Source of the DNA: CAVAWX01 sp963614215
GTDB taxonomy: Bacteria; Actinomycetota; Coriobacteriia; Coriobacteriales; QAMH01
Reading direction: 5' to 3'
Assembly: GCA_963614215.1 (NCBI GenBank)
Contig: CAVECB010000004.1
Coordinates: forward strand, 27,694 to 91,693
DNA: 64,000 nt
A model generated the notes under the pieces. The model made no database searches and was not told the origin of the DNA. It was given only the letters and a program-made list of their open reading frames with translations. A program made the translations under genes and the position numbers. The stretch's first letter is position 1. Every line of letters begins with the position of its first letter. Positions 1 to 7,306 of this stretch are shown here, in pieces.

Positions 1-66
1 GTAGAGCGCGAGGAAATGAACACGGTGAACAAGATTATCCACCAGGTGGAGCTGCGCGTCGCGTGA
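1..66 (+). CDS. dltC: DltC, D-alanyl carrier protein, C-terminal end (partial)
   Basis: Only the last 21 codons are present; the reading frame is open from base 1 and ends at TGA 64-66. The tail (..EREEMNTVNKIIHQVELRVA) resembles the last helix of Bacillus DltC, which has D-R-x-x-W-N-T-P-N-N-I-V. DltC is the small phosphopantetheine-carrying protein that receives D-alanine from DltA and passes it to the membrane machinery for teichoic acid D-alanylation. The serine that carries the prosthetic group lies outside the window. The assignment rests on the short tail plus the DltX-like and DltD genes directly downstream. Confidence 0.72.
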   Translation, partial: VEREEMNTVNKIIHQVELRVA

Positions 67-103
67 GTGCGGCGTGGTTTTGGTGAAAGAGGGAGACGTG
101 CCC

Positions 104-319
104 GTGGCGCAGGCAAAGACGACGGTGAAGAAGAAGGCAGGCCCTATTGAGCGCCTGCACCCGCGTGCCGAGCGCGTGCGCGCCTGGTTTTTCTCCGCCT
201 CGCCCACCGCGCTGGCCGCATGGCTTCTCATCGTTGCGGCGTGCGTGGGCGTGCTCGTGTGGTTTTTCCTCTTCTCCAGCTACGGCGCCCCCGCCGAGCC
301 CGTCTACGAGGGGTTTTAA
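104..319 (+). CDS. DltX-like single-span membrane microprotein
   Basis: A 71-residue protein between dltC and dltD. The N-terminus is basic (KTTVKKK), one hydrophobic helix spans about residues 33-56, and the C-terminus ends in A-E-P-V-Y-E-G-F. Firmicute DltX is a roughly 50-residue, one-helix protein required for D-alanylation; its conserved C-terminal tail is of the form P-F-I-Y-N-E-F, with a functionally important tyrosine. The P-V-Y-E-G-F ending here is a recognisable match. GTG 104 is preferred because AGAGGGA at 88-94 is correctly spaced; GTG codons at 74, 83 and 98 are alternatives. The position between dltC and dltD is unusual, since Firmicute dltX normally precedes dltA. Confidence 0.65.
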   Translation: MAQAKTTVKKKAGPIERLHPRAERVRAWFFSASPTALAAWLLIVAACVGVLVWFFLFSSYGAPAEPVYEGF

Positions 320-323
320 GAAC

Positions 324-1526
324 ATGCGCCGCCTCGCCGCCTGCCTGTGTGCGATTTTTGCCGCCGTCGTGTGTGCTGCAGCCTTTGTCGGCCACAGCTA
401 CGCGCAGGGCAACGACGCCCTCGAGCAAAACCCCGTCATCATGTACCCGTCCACGGCGCAGCTTGCCAGCCACGACTTCATCTTGGACTCCTATAAGGCG
501 CGCGTGGCGCAAGGCGACGACCCCGTGCTCGTCTTCGGGTCCTCGGAGTTGTACTCGGGCACCACCGGCGAGTTCCATCCGGCACAGTTCTTCCAGCGCG
601 ACGAGTGCACCAACGATTTGATGATGGTGGGTACGACCAACCACGAGAGCCTGTGGGAGGCTATCGAGTTGGCCGCTATGGCGCCGCATCTAGACGACAA
701 GCGCATCGTGCTCTTCCCCAGCATGCAGTGGTTCTACGGCGACACGCCGGCCATGGCCCACGAGGCGGCACGCTATTTCACCACCGAGTTTTCCTCGGAC
801 GCCTGGCAGGCCATGCAGGAAAACGAGGCGCTGTCCGATGAGACCAAGGCAGGACTTGCGCAGCGCGCCTCTTCCTACGGGGTGGCCGCCGTGCAGGCAG
901 ACGGAGAAAACGCGCTGGCCACAGCCCTTGCATGCGTGGACAGCCAGGCCTCGCAGCTTCAGGCCGATATACGCGCGCGCCTGACCATGAAGGCGGCTGC
1001 CGATGCGGCGGCATCCGGCAACGCCTCTGCACTCTCGCCCGTGCCGCAAAAAGACCGCTCGAAGGCGGGTAGTCTCACCGACGCGGACTGGGACGCCTTC
1101 AAGGAGACGGCCGCCGCTGAGGCCGAGGCCCGCGCCGATGCGGACTCGTTTTCCGGCGAGAACAACCACGCCGATTGGCTGCGGGGCAGCGCGCGTCTGA
1201 AGCAATACCCCCAGATTGCGGACTTCAGCGAGGGCGAGTTCTCCGATTTCGAGCTGCTCTTGCAGGTGTGCGAGGAGACGGGCGTGGAGCCGCTTTTCAT
1301 CTTGCAGCCCTCGAAGGGATGGCTCTACGACGAGACCCCGATCGATTCGACGGCTCGTGCCCGCTTCAACGGGCGGGTGAAGGAAATGTGCGCTGCGCAC
1401 GGCTTTTCGGTCGCCGACTTCACCGACCACGACTACGACCGCTATTTCCTGCGCGACCAGACGCACCCCTCGCCGCTCGGCGCTGTCTACTACTCCGAGG
1501 CCATCTACAAGTTCCTCGAGAAATAG
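324..1526 (+). CDS. dltD: DltD, teichoic acid D-alanine transfer protein
   Basis: A 400-residue membrane-anchored protein with an N-terminal signal-anchor (residues 5-25) and an extracellular SGNH-like domain. Visible family hallmarks are the nucleophile segment V-F-G-S-S-E-L-Y-S-G near residue 70 and the C-terminal D-x-T-H-P-S block (DQTHPSPLGAVYYS), which supplies the Asp and His of the catalytic triad. DltD acts on the outer face of the membrane in the final steps of D-alanyl transfer to lipoteichoic acid. Start ATG 324 follows the upstream stop by 4 bases. The middle (about residues 200-290) is an Ala/Glu-rich, low-complexity stretch. It is the last gene of the operon; no further dlt gene follows. 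Confidence 0.9.
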   Translation: MRRLAACLCAIFAAVVCAAAFVGHSYAQGNDALEQNPVIMYPSTAQLASHDFILDSYKARVAQGDDPVLVFGSSELYSGTTGEFHPAQFFQRDECTNDLMMVGTTNHESLWEAIELAAMAPHLDDKRIVLFPSMQWFYGDTPAMAHEAARYFTTEFSSDAWQAMQENEALSDETKAGLAQRASSYGVAAVQADGENALATALACVDSQASQLQADIRARLTMKAAADAAASGNASALSPVPQKDRSKAGSLTDADWDAFKETAAAEAEARADADSFSGENNHADWLRGSARLKQYPQIADFSEGEFSDFELLLQVCEETGVEPLFILQPSKGWLYDETPIDSTARARFNGRVKEMCAAHGFSVADFTDHDYDRYFLRDQTHPSPLGAVYYSEAIYKFLEK

Positions 1527-1582
1527 GCGGGCGTTTCGCAAAGCCTGCCAACCGGCGAAAACCGGCCGGACGAGGCGCGCTG

Positions 1583-1700
1583 CCGTGTCGTTCGCGCGCC
1601 GTTTGCCCCCCCATTCGTGCGCCGCGCCGTTTGCCCGCCGCGTGCCGCCCGCATCCCGTGCGCCGCGCCGTCTGCGCCCCGCACCTCTCGCGCGCCGCGT
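1583..1700. repeat. Imperfect ~41-bp GC-rich tandem repeat upstream of elp3
   Basis: The 193-base gap between dltD and elp3 contains GTGCGCCGCGCCGTTTGC at 1617-1634 and a near copy with one change (GTCTGC) at 1658-1675. A weaker copy lies around 1583-1605. The start-to-start spacing is 41 bases. No gene with its own ribosome binding site is visible here, and the repeat ends just before the elp3 promoter. Confidence 0.6.
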
Positions 1701-1704
1701 GCCG

Positions 1705-1710
1705 TATACT
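1705..1710 (+). promoter_or_regulatory. -10 box TATACT for elp3, likely leaderless transcript
   Basis: TATACT lies 9 bases before ATG 1720. A start site 6-8 bases downstream would fall at about 1716-1718, so the mRNA would begin at or within a few bases of the start codon. No Shine-Dalgarno sequence is present before this ATG (CTAGCTCTC). The -35 is not clear. Confidence 0.5.
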
Positions 1711-1719
1711 CTAGCTCTC

Positions 1720-3597
1720 ATGGAAGACGTGCTGACCGACATACTGGAGAGGCTGCGCGCGGGCGCGAAGATGGACGACCGCGCCCTTGACGCCGTCATC
1801 ACCGCGCACAGCAAAAACGCGGGCGCCCCGGGGCGCATCTGCTCGAAGCGCCAGCTGCTTTCCTACTATTTCGAGACGCGCGCACACGATTTCGCGCGCT
1901 GGGAGTCGTGGGGCGTCGACGAGGATCTGCAGACACGCCTGCTCGCGGTGCTGCGCATGAAGCCGCGCCGCTGCGCGTCTGGTGTGGCGTCGGTCACCGT
2001 CTTGACCAAGCCGCACCCGTGCCCCGGCTCGTGTATCTTTTGCCCCAGCGATTTGACCATGCCGAAGAGCTATCTGGCCTCAGAGCCTGCCTGCCAGCGC
2101 GCCGAGCAATGCTGTTTCGACCCGTATCTGCAGGTCGTAAGCCGGTTACGCACCCTCTATCTCATGGGGCACCCGGTAGACGAGGTCGAGCTCGTCGTGC
2201 TGGGCGGGTCGTGGACCGAGTACCCGAAGGCCTATCGCCTGTGGTTTGCCGCCGAGCTCTACCGCGCCTTAAACGATTGGGACAGCGCCCACATCCCCAA
2301 CTTCAGCGCCTTTGCCAAAGACGTGGCCACGCTTCCCGGGCGCTCGGACGAGTATGCGAAGTTCTCGCAAGAGCCTTGGGGCGCCGACGATGTGAGCGCC
2401 CGCCAGCTGCGCTACGCCGGCCTGCACATATCCTCGACGCGCGAGGGGGCGCGCAGCCTGTGCTCGCGTGCGCAGGGAAAGGTCGACGCGCAGGAGATGA
2501 GCTACGACGAGGCTGTCACACGCCTCTACGGCACGGGCGGCTGGGAGATCGCGGGGCGCATGCAGCGGGGCACCTGGGCGGGGTTGTCTGCGCAGATGCG
2601 GGCCAACGAGACGGCCTCCGCGCGCTGCGTGGGCTTTTCTGTTGAGACGCGCCCTGATTGCGTGAACACGGTCAGCCTGCTGGAGATGGCGCGTATGGGC
2701 TGCGACCGCCTGCAGATAGGCGTGCAAAGCCTCGACGACAAGGTTCTCTCGGCGAACTGGCGCGGCCAAGATGCCGCCACGAGCCGCCGCGCCCTCGACC
2801 TCGCGCGCCTGTTCGGGATGCGTGTGCACGTGCACTACATGCTCAACCTCTATTTGTCCACGCCGCAAAAAGACCTTGCCGGCTTCACGGAGCTGGCGGC
2901 CGGCGGCTTGTGCGACGAGGTGAAGCTGTACCCGTGCGTGCTTGTGGCCGGCACGCCACTCGTGCGCCTGGCGGCCGGCGGCGCGTGGAAGCCCTATCCC
3001 CACAAGACCCTGCTCGATTTGTGCGCGTCGTGCATGAAGGCGGCGCCTGCGTGGGTGCGCATGAGCCGCATGGTGCGCGACATCTCCACCGACGACATAC
3101 TCGCGGGCAACAAGACGCCCAACCTGCGCCAGGAAGTCGACCGCTTGCTCGAGAAGGAAGGTGCCGAGATCTCCGAGATCCGCCACAGGGAGCTAGGCAC
3201 GCGCAAGCTCGACGGGGGTGCCTTGCATCTGCAGTCCGTGCCCTACCGCACCCCGGTGTCTCAAGAGCGCCTCTTGCAGGTGGTCACAGACGATGGCAGG
3301 CTCGTCGCCTTGGCGCGGCTGTCGTTTCCAGACGCGCGCTGTGTTTCGGATGCCGGCGCGGCGCTGCCCGTGCGGCCTGGCGAGGCTGTTCTGCGCGAGC
3401 TGCATGTGTTCGGAGCGGGGGATGCCACGGCGTCTTTGGCCGGTCCTCTGCGCGAGAAACTGCTCGATTCTGCCGCCGCCATCGCCACTAGGCGCGGGTG
3501 CAGCGCGCTCGTTTCGTGCGCGCCGCCGGGACTGCGTCCCTTTTTGCGCGCGCACGGCTTTGAGGATGGCACCCTGTTCATGCGCCGCGCGCTTTAA
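1720..3597 (+). CDS. Elp3-type radical SAM/acetyltransferase tRNA U34-modifying enzyme
   Basis: A 625-residue protein combining a radical SAM domain with a C-terminal GNAT domain, the architecture of Elp3. The Fe-S binding motif C-P-G-S-C-I-F-C sits near residues 101-108, followed by P-S-D. The family blocks V-E-T-R-P-D-C and K-L-Y-P-C-V-L-V-A-G-T-P are present, and the last ~115 residues form the acetyltransferase part. Archaeal and the few bacterial Elp3 proteins act alone to install the carboxymethyl group at C5 of wobble uridine in tRNA using acetyl-CoA. The start is ATG 1720; an in-frame upstream extension would be Arg/Pro-rich translation of the repeat region and is rejected. Confidence 0.88.
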   Translation: MEDVLTDILERLRAGAKMDDRALDAVITAHSKNAGAPGRICSKRQLLSYYFETRAHDFARWESWGVDEDLQTRLLAVLRMKPRRCASGVASVTVLTKPHPCPGSCIFCPSDLTMPKSYLASEPACQRAEQCCFDPYLQVVSRLRTLYLMGHPVDEVELVVLGGSWTEYPKAYRLWFAAELYRALNDWDSAHIPNFSAFAKDVATLPGRSDEYAKFSQEPWGADDVSARQLRYAGLHISSTREGARSLCSRAQGKVDAQEMSYDEAVTRLYGTGGWEIAGRMQRGTWAGLSAQMRANETASARCVGFSVETRPDCVNTVSLLEMARMGCDRLQIGVQSLDDKVLSANWRGQDAATSRRALDLARLFGMRVHVHYMLNLYLSTPQKDLAGFTELAAGGLCDEVKLYPCVLVAGTPLVRLAAGGAWKPYPHKTLLDLCASCMKAAPAWVRMSRMVRDISTDDILAGNKTPNLRQEVDRLLEKEGAEISEIRHRELGTRKLDGGALHLQSVPYRTPVSQERLLQVVTDDGRLVALARLSFPDARCVSDAGAALPVRPGEAVLRELHVFGAGDATASLAGPLREKLLDSAAAIATRRGCSALVSCAPPGLRPFLRAHGFEDGTLFMRRAL

Positions 3598-3664
3598 GCG
3601 GCGTCGTGGGGTGCGCTGCTTTCGCGTGCTCCGCGAGAGAAAAAAGAGAGAGAGGCATTTCGAC

Positions 3665-4645
3665 ATGGCCGACGAGTTCAAGTTCGTTCACGACGCGAAG
3701 CGCTGCGTGGCCTGCGGGCTGTGCGTGGCATTTTGCCCGCAAGACAGTCTGGAGACAGGCGAGGACGGCAAACCGCAAGCCACACACATGGAGACCTGCG
3801 TGGGCTGCGACACTTGCTCCGGGCAATGCCCCCAGCGCGCCATCGTGGTCAAGCGCGAGGGCAACCCGGCCGAATACGACCCGTATGCAGACGAGGAGCG
3901 GGCCGCGCCCATATCCGTCGCGCGGCAAAAGCGCTACGCGGATGCGGAGAAGGCCATTATGGAGGCGCTCGACTTGCGCTGGCATCCCGTCTCGGTCGGC
4001 CTGATAGCCCCCGACGAGCCCCTGCCCGACGTGCCTTTTCCGTCCGAGAAACTGCGCTTTTGCCAGGCAATGAACGCCGCCCGCCGCGGCGCCTCCATAC
4101 TTCAGCCGCCGCACTGCCACTCCTGCCCGGACGGCACCTCTATCTTCGGCATGACGGGCGTGCCTCCCAAGCTTGCCACGGGCGAAATCTACGTGCTCTT
4201 TCACAAGGTGGTCGACGCTCCAGCCGCGGCCAAGATGGTCTCCGAGCGCCCCGTGCTGCCGCCGAACTCGCGCCGCGCGACGCTTGTCGAGCCGCTGGGC
4301 AAGACGACGCGCGTTCCCGAGGTCGTGGTTTTCACCGGCAACCCCGAACAGATGATGTGGCTGTGCATGTCCATGTCGTATTTCGACGGGCACCGCCACG
4401 ATTTCCATGCCTCCGGCTTCAACGCCCAATGTGTCGAGGCCACGCTGCTGCCCTTCGTCAACGACGAGCCCAACATTTCGTTTGGCTGCTACGGCGGTCG
4501 GGCATCAAGCGACATCGGGGAGGATATGATGTACATGGGCGTGCCGGAAAACCGCCTGGACACCATCGTGGAGGGTTGCGTCGAGCTGGCGAAAAAGGCC
4601 ATCCCGCAAAGCCGGATGAAGATATACGTCCCGCCGATCATGTAG
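3665..4645 (+). CDS. Ferredoxin-domain plus DUF169 protein
   Basis: A 326-residue protein. Residues 13-27 and 45-59 carry two 4Fe-4S motifs (C-V-A-C-G-L-C-V-A-F-C-P and C-V-G-C-D-T-C-S-G-Q-C-P). From about residue 100 the sequence matches DUF169, with a conserved P-V-S-V-G-L segment, a C-H-S-C-P motif, and the F-G-C-Y-G-G-R block toward the end. The function of DUF169 is not established; it is common in anaerobes, and fusion to a ferredoxin domain points to a redox role. The ribosome binding site is the purine run at 3644-3656. It begins a co-oriented group with the next two genes, 18 bases before the next start. Confidence 0.8.
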   Translation: MADEFKFVHDAKRCVACGLCVAFCPQDSLETGEDGKPQATHMETCVGCDTCSGQCPQRAIVVKREGNPAEYDPYADEERAAPISVARQKRYADAEKAIMEALDLRWHPVSVGLIAPDEPLPDVPFPSEKLRFCQAMNAARRGASILQPPHCHSCPDGTSIFGMTGVPPKLATGEIYVLFHKVVDAPAAAKMVSERPVLPPNSRRATLVEPLGKTTRVPEVVVFTGNPEQMMWLCMSMSYFDGHRHDFHASGFNAQCVEATLLPFVNDEPNISFGCYGGRASSDIGEDMMYMGVPENRLDTIVEGCVELAKKAIPQSRMKIYVPPIM

Positions 4646-4663
4646 GAAGGGGGGGGATAGGCT

Positions 4664-5896
4664 GTGGACAAACCGCTGTTTTCCATACGCGACGCCGTAG
4701 AGGCCGACTTGCCCTTGCTGCGCGAGCTCTTCGCTGACGAGGGCTTTTCCGACCTGCCCACGGTGGATGGCGTGCGTGTCGCCGCTGCGCCGGACAACAC
4801 GGTTTTCGGCGCTCTGCGCTGCGAGCAGGGGGCAGACGGCGCCTGGTACGTGCGCCCGGTTGTGGTCTTTGACGCCGTGCAGCACAAAGGCGTCGGGTCG
4901 GCGCTGATGGACGACGCGCTGTCGCTGCACGCGGACCTGCGCCTGTCCAGCCGAGGCGACATGGGGCCGTTTTACGAGAGTTGCGGGCTAGTGAAGTGCC
5001 CCTGGGACGACATCACGCCCGAATTTGCCTGCGAATGCCTCGAGCTGTGCCCGGACCGCGCGGCGTGCGCCCCGCAGCCCTACCGCTCCGTGGTGCCCGA
5101 CTACACCCTGACCTTCCTCGGCACGAGCGCCGGCTGCGGCGTGCCGGCGTTCTTTTGCCATTGCCCCGCCTGCGAGGCGGCCAGACGCGACCCGTCCAAG
5201 CGTCGCAGCTGCACGGGCGCGGTGGTGCGCGGCAACAAAACCACGCTCATCGACGCGCCACCGGATTTGCGCGCCCAGCTCGTGCGCGAGGACATCGACG
5301 CCATCGACCGGCTCTTTTTGACGCACGCGCATTACGACCACATGGGCGGCCTGGGCGAGCTGGAGTACTTCATCCGCTTGCACCGCAAGGCAGCGCTGCC
5401 CTTCACCGCGAGCGCCTACGCACTGTCCGAGGCCATGCGGGAGTTTTCCTATATGGAAGATACCTTCGAGCTGGACGCGGTGGAGGATTTCGGCTCGCGC
5501 ACCTTCGACGGCCTTGTCTTCCAGGCGCTGCCGCTCGAGCATTGCCCAGGCTGCGTGGGCTGGCTTGTCACGACGCCTGCCGGCACGCGCTGCTTCTACG
5601 CGCCCGACACCGCCGCCTTGCGACCCGAGGTTATCGAGGTTTTGCAGGGCGTGGACACGCTTGTCATGGATGCGACCTTTTGGAAGAACATGGGCACACA
5701 CCGCACGCACCACATGGTGAAAGACACTATCGACGAGGGGTTGAACCTGCTAGGGGCGGGCCGTGTCGTCTTGCAGCACCTTGCGCCGCACATGTGCGAT
5801 CCCGGTGTGGACGAAATCGCCGAAATCTACAAATACGCAGCGCGCTTTGACGGGCGCGTGGTCGTGGCCGAAGACGGAATGGAGCTGAAGATATGA
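4664..5896 (+). CDS. Fusion of GNAT acetyltransferase and PhnP-like metallo-beta-lactamase domain
   Basis: A 410-residue two-domain protein. Residues ~5-120 resemble a GNAT fold (G-V-G-S-A-L-M-D-D near the acetyl-CoA loop). After a Cys-rich linker, residues ~145-410 form a metallo-beta-lactamase domain with H-A-H-Y-D-H, the two-metal signature. The G-T-S-A-G-C-G-V-P start followed by C-H-C-P-A-C-E-A-A-R resembles PhnP, the cyclic phosphodiesterase of phosphonate breakdown, which has a structural zinc at a similar Cys cluster. No other phn gene is nearby, so the substrate is unknown. GTG 4664 follows a strong AAGGGGGGGGAT site. It overlaps the next gene by 4 bases (ATGA), so the two are probably translationally coupled. 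Confidence 0.75.
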   Translation: MDKPLFSIRDAVEADLPLLRELFADEGFSDLPTVDGVRVAAAPDNTVFGALRCEQGADGAWYVRPVVVFDAVQHKGVGSALMDDALSLHADLRLSSRGDMGPFYESCGLVKCPWDDITPEFACECLELCPDRAACAPQPYRSVVPDYTLTFLGTSAGCGVPAFFCHCPACEAARRDPSKRRSCTGAVVRGNKTTLIDAPPDLRAQLVREDIDAIDRLFLTHAHYDHMGGLGELEYFIRLHRKAALPFTASAYALSEAMREFSYMEDTFELDAVEDFGSRTFDGLVFQALPLEHCPGCVGWLVTTPAGTRCFYAPDTAALRPEVIEVLQGVDTLVMDATFWKNMGTHRTHHMVKDTIDEGLNLLGAGRVVLQHLAPHMCDPGVDEIAEIYKYAARFDGRVVVAEDGMELKI

Positions 5897-7173
5897 GCGT
5901 GGAGGAGACGCTGCGCATATGCGAGGCGGTGGCGGATGCCTGCGTGGGCTGCGGGAAGTGCGTGGCCGCGTGCCCCTCGCTGAGTCTAGCCGAGATGAAC
6001 CTGGGGCAGGCCGCAGAGGCGCTGCATGGGGCGCTCGTAGGCGGCGAGGGCGGCGAGGCGGCTGGAAAAGGCGCGGCTGGTGAACGGGGTGCGGGCGTCG
6101 AGGATAGCGCCGGCGCAATTGATGCGGCCGCATCTGATGCATCTGAGGCGGCCGGGCGCATTCTCGGTGCCGACGGGCTTGTGCAGGCGGTGCGCGGCTG
6201 CTTTTTCTGCACGCGTTGCGTCGCGCATTGCGAGGCGGACATCGATGTGTGCAAGCTCTTCTATGCCGGGCGCGAGGCTTTCCAGGAATGCGGCCTCATC
6301 GAGCGCGGCGCCTGGAGCAGCGTGCAGGTAGACGAGCAGTGGCATGTCTTCACCGCCTACCGCGCTGTCTATGGCATAGGGTATGCAGACCTGACGCGCC
6401 ATCTGGACTACGAGGGGCATGCCGCCGAGCACGACTGCGAGGTCGCGTTTTTCCCTGGATGCTCGCTTGCCGCCTACAACCCAGAGCTCACGCGCGCGGT
6501 CTTTGACGAGGTCGAGCGCCGTTGCGGCAAGGCGACGATGCTCGATGCCTGTTGCGGCTCGCCGCTGAAGAGCGCGGGCTTTCTCGATCGCGCTGCCGCC
6601 CTCGAAGATCGTATCGTCGACGAGGTTGTGGCCAGCGCCGCGAAAAAGGTGGTCTTTGCCTGTCCGGGCTGCCTCAACATTGTGCGCGCGGCGCTTGCGC
6701 GGCGCGGGATGGACGACGTGGACTGCTGCACGGTCGCCGAGCTGCTTCAAGGTGAGGCGCCCGTCCATGTGGCAGGCCGCGTTCGCTTTTTCAAGTCTTG
6801 CCAGGACCGTGACGGCTCCTATCTTTTTGCCACACGCGCCCTGCTCGACGTCGACGACGAGGCGCCCGCCATATGCAACGGGTGTTGCGGCGCGGGCGGC
6901 GCGGTCTCGCCGTATTCGGCCGAGCAGCAATCGGCGCAGGTTGATGCCGTGCTAGACGCCTGCGATGCCGGCGATACGCTCGTCACCATGTGTCCGACCT
7001 GCACCTACACACAGGCTTTCGCGCTTTTGCAGGCAGGCCGCGACGACATCGTGGTGAAAAACCACCTGGAGCTGCTCTTTGGCCACGAGTTCGACTGGCC
7101 GGCTGTTTTCGCTAGGCTGCAGGGCATGTGGTCCGGCGAATACGCCGCTTGGCTTTCCCAAGTCTTGAGCTGA
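5893..7173 (+). CDS. CCG-domain (HdrB/GlpC-type) Fe-S oxidoreductase subunit
   Basis: A 426-residue protein with an N-terminal 4Fe-4S motif (C-V-G-C-G-K-C-V-A-A-C near residues 17-27), a second C-F-F-C-T-R-C-V-A-H-C segment, and two C-terminal CCG domains with C-C-G-S-P-L-K-S-A-G and C-N-G-C-C-G-A-G-G. This is the layout of HdrB/HdrD, GlpC and LutA relatives, which pass electrons through unusual Fe-S clusters. Between the two ferredoxin motifs lies an Ala/Gly/Glu-rich insertion of about 40 residues (codons at roughly 6040-6160) that looks lineage-specific. With the DUF169 and GNAT/MBL genes it forms an apparent operon; the partner and electron donor are not visible. Confidence 0.78.
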   Translation: MSVEETLRICEAVADACVGCGKCVAACPSLSLAEMNLGQAAEALHGALVGGEGGEAAGKGAAGERGAGVEDSAGAIDAAASDASEAAGRILGADGLVQAVRGCFFCTRCVAHCEADIDVCKLFYAGREAFQECGLIERGAWSSVQVDEQWHVFTAYRAVYGIGYADLTRHLDYEGHAAEHDCEVAFFPGCSLAAYNPELTRAVFDEVERRCGKATMLDACCGSPLKSAGFLDRAAALEDRIVDEVVASAAKKVVFACPGCLNIVRAALARRGMDDVDCCTVAELLQGEAPVHVAGRVRFFKSCQDRDGSYLFATRALLDVDDEAPAICNGCCGAGGAVSPYSAEQQSAQVDAVLDACDAGDTLVTMCPTCTYTQAFALLQAGRDDIVVKNHLELLFGHEFDWPAVFARLQGMWSGEYAAWLSQVLS

Positions 7174-7233
7174 ACGCGCCGACATGCCGACGTGCCGATA
7201 CGGGTCTTAGGCTGAACGCGCCGGCATGCCGAT
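7168..7233. repeat. Direct repeat spanning the stop codon of the CCG gene
   Basis: GCTGAACGCGCCGACATGCC at 7169-7188 recurs as GCTGAACGCGCCGGCATGCC about 42 bases downstream (from 7211). The first copy contains the TGA stop of the upstream gene. It may be a recent small duplication of the gene end. No terminator hairpin with a T-run is evident in the 133-base gap to nadE. Confidence 0.6.
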
Positions 7234-7306
7234 GCGCACGAGCCGCGTTTTCAGGGTATCCTCTGGAGACGATGTGCACGCCATGTCCCGGGAGGGGTGT
7301 TTCACC

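Noticed and set aside
1583..1700. GC-rich repeats as a CRISPR or origin element
   Set aside because: Only two good copies, no spacers of constant length, no DnaA-box-like AT-rich sequence.
4664..5896. Phosphonate (phn) locus
   Set aside because: Only one PhnP-like domain is present and no other phosphonate gene is nearby.
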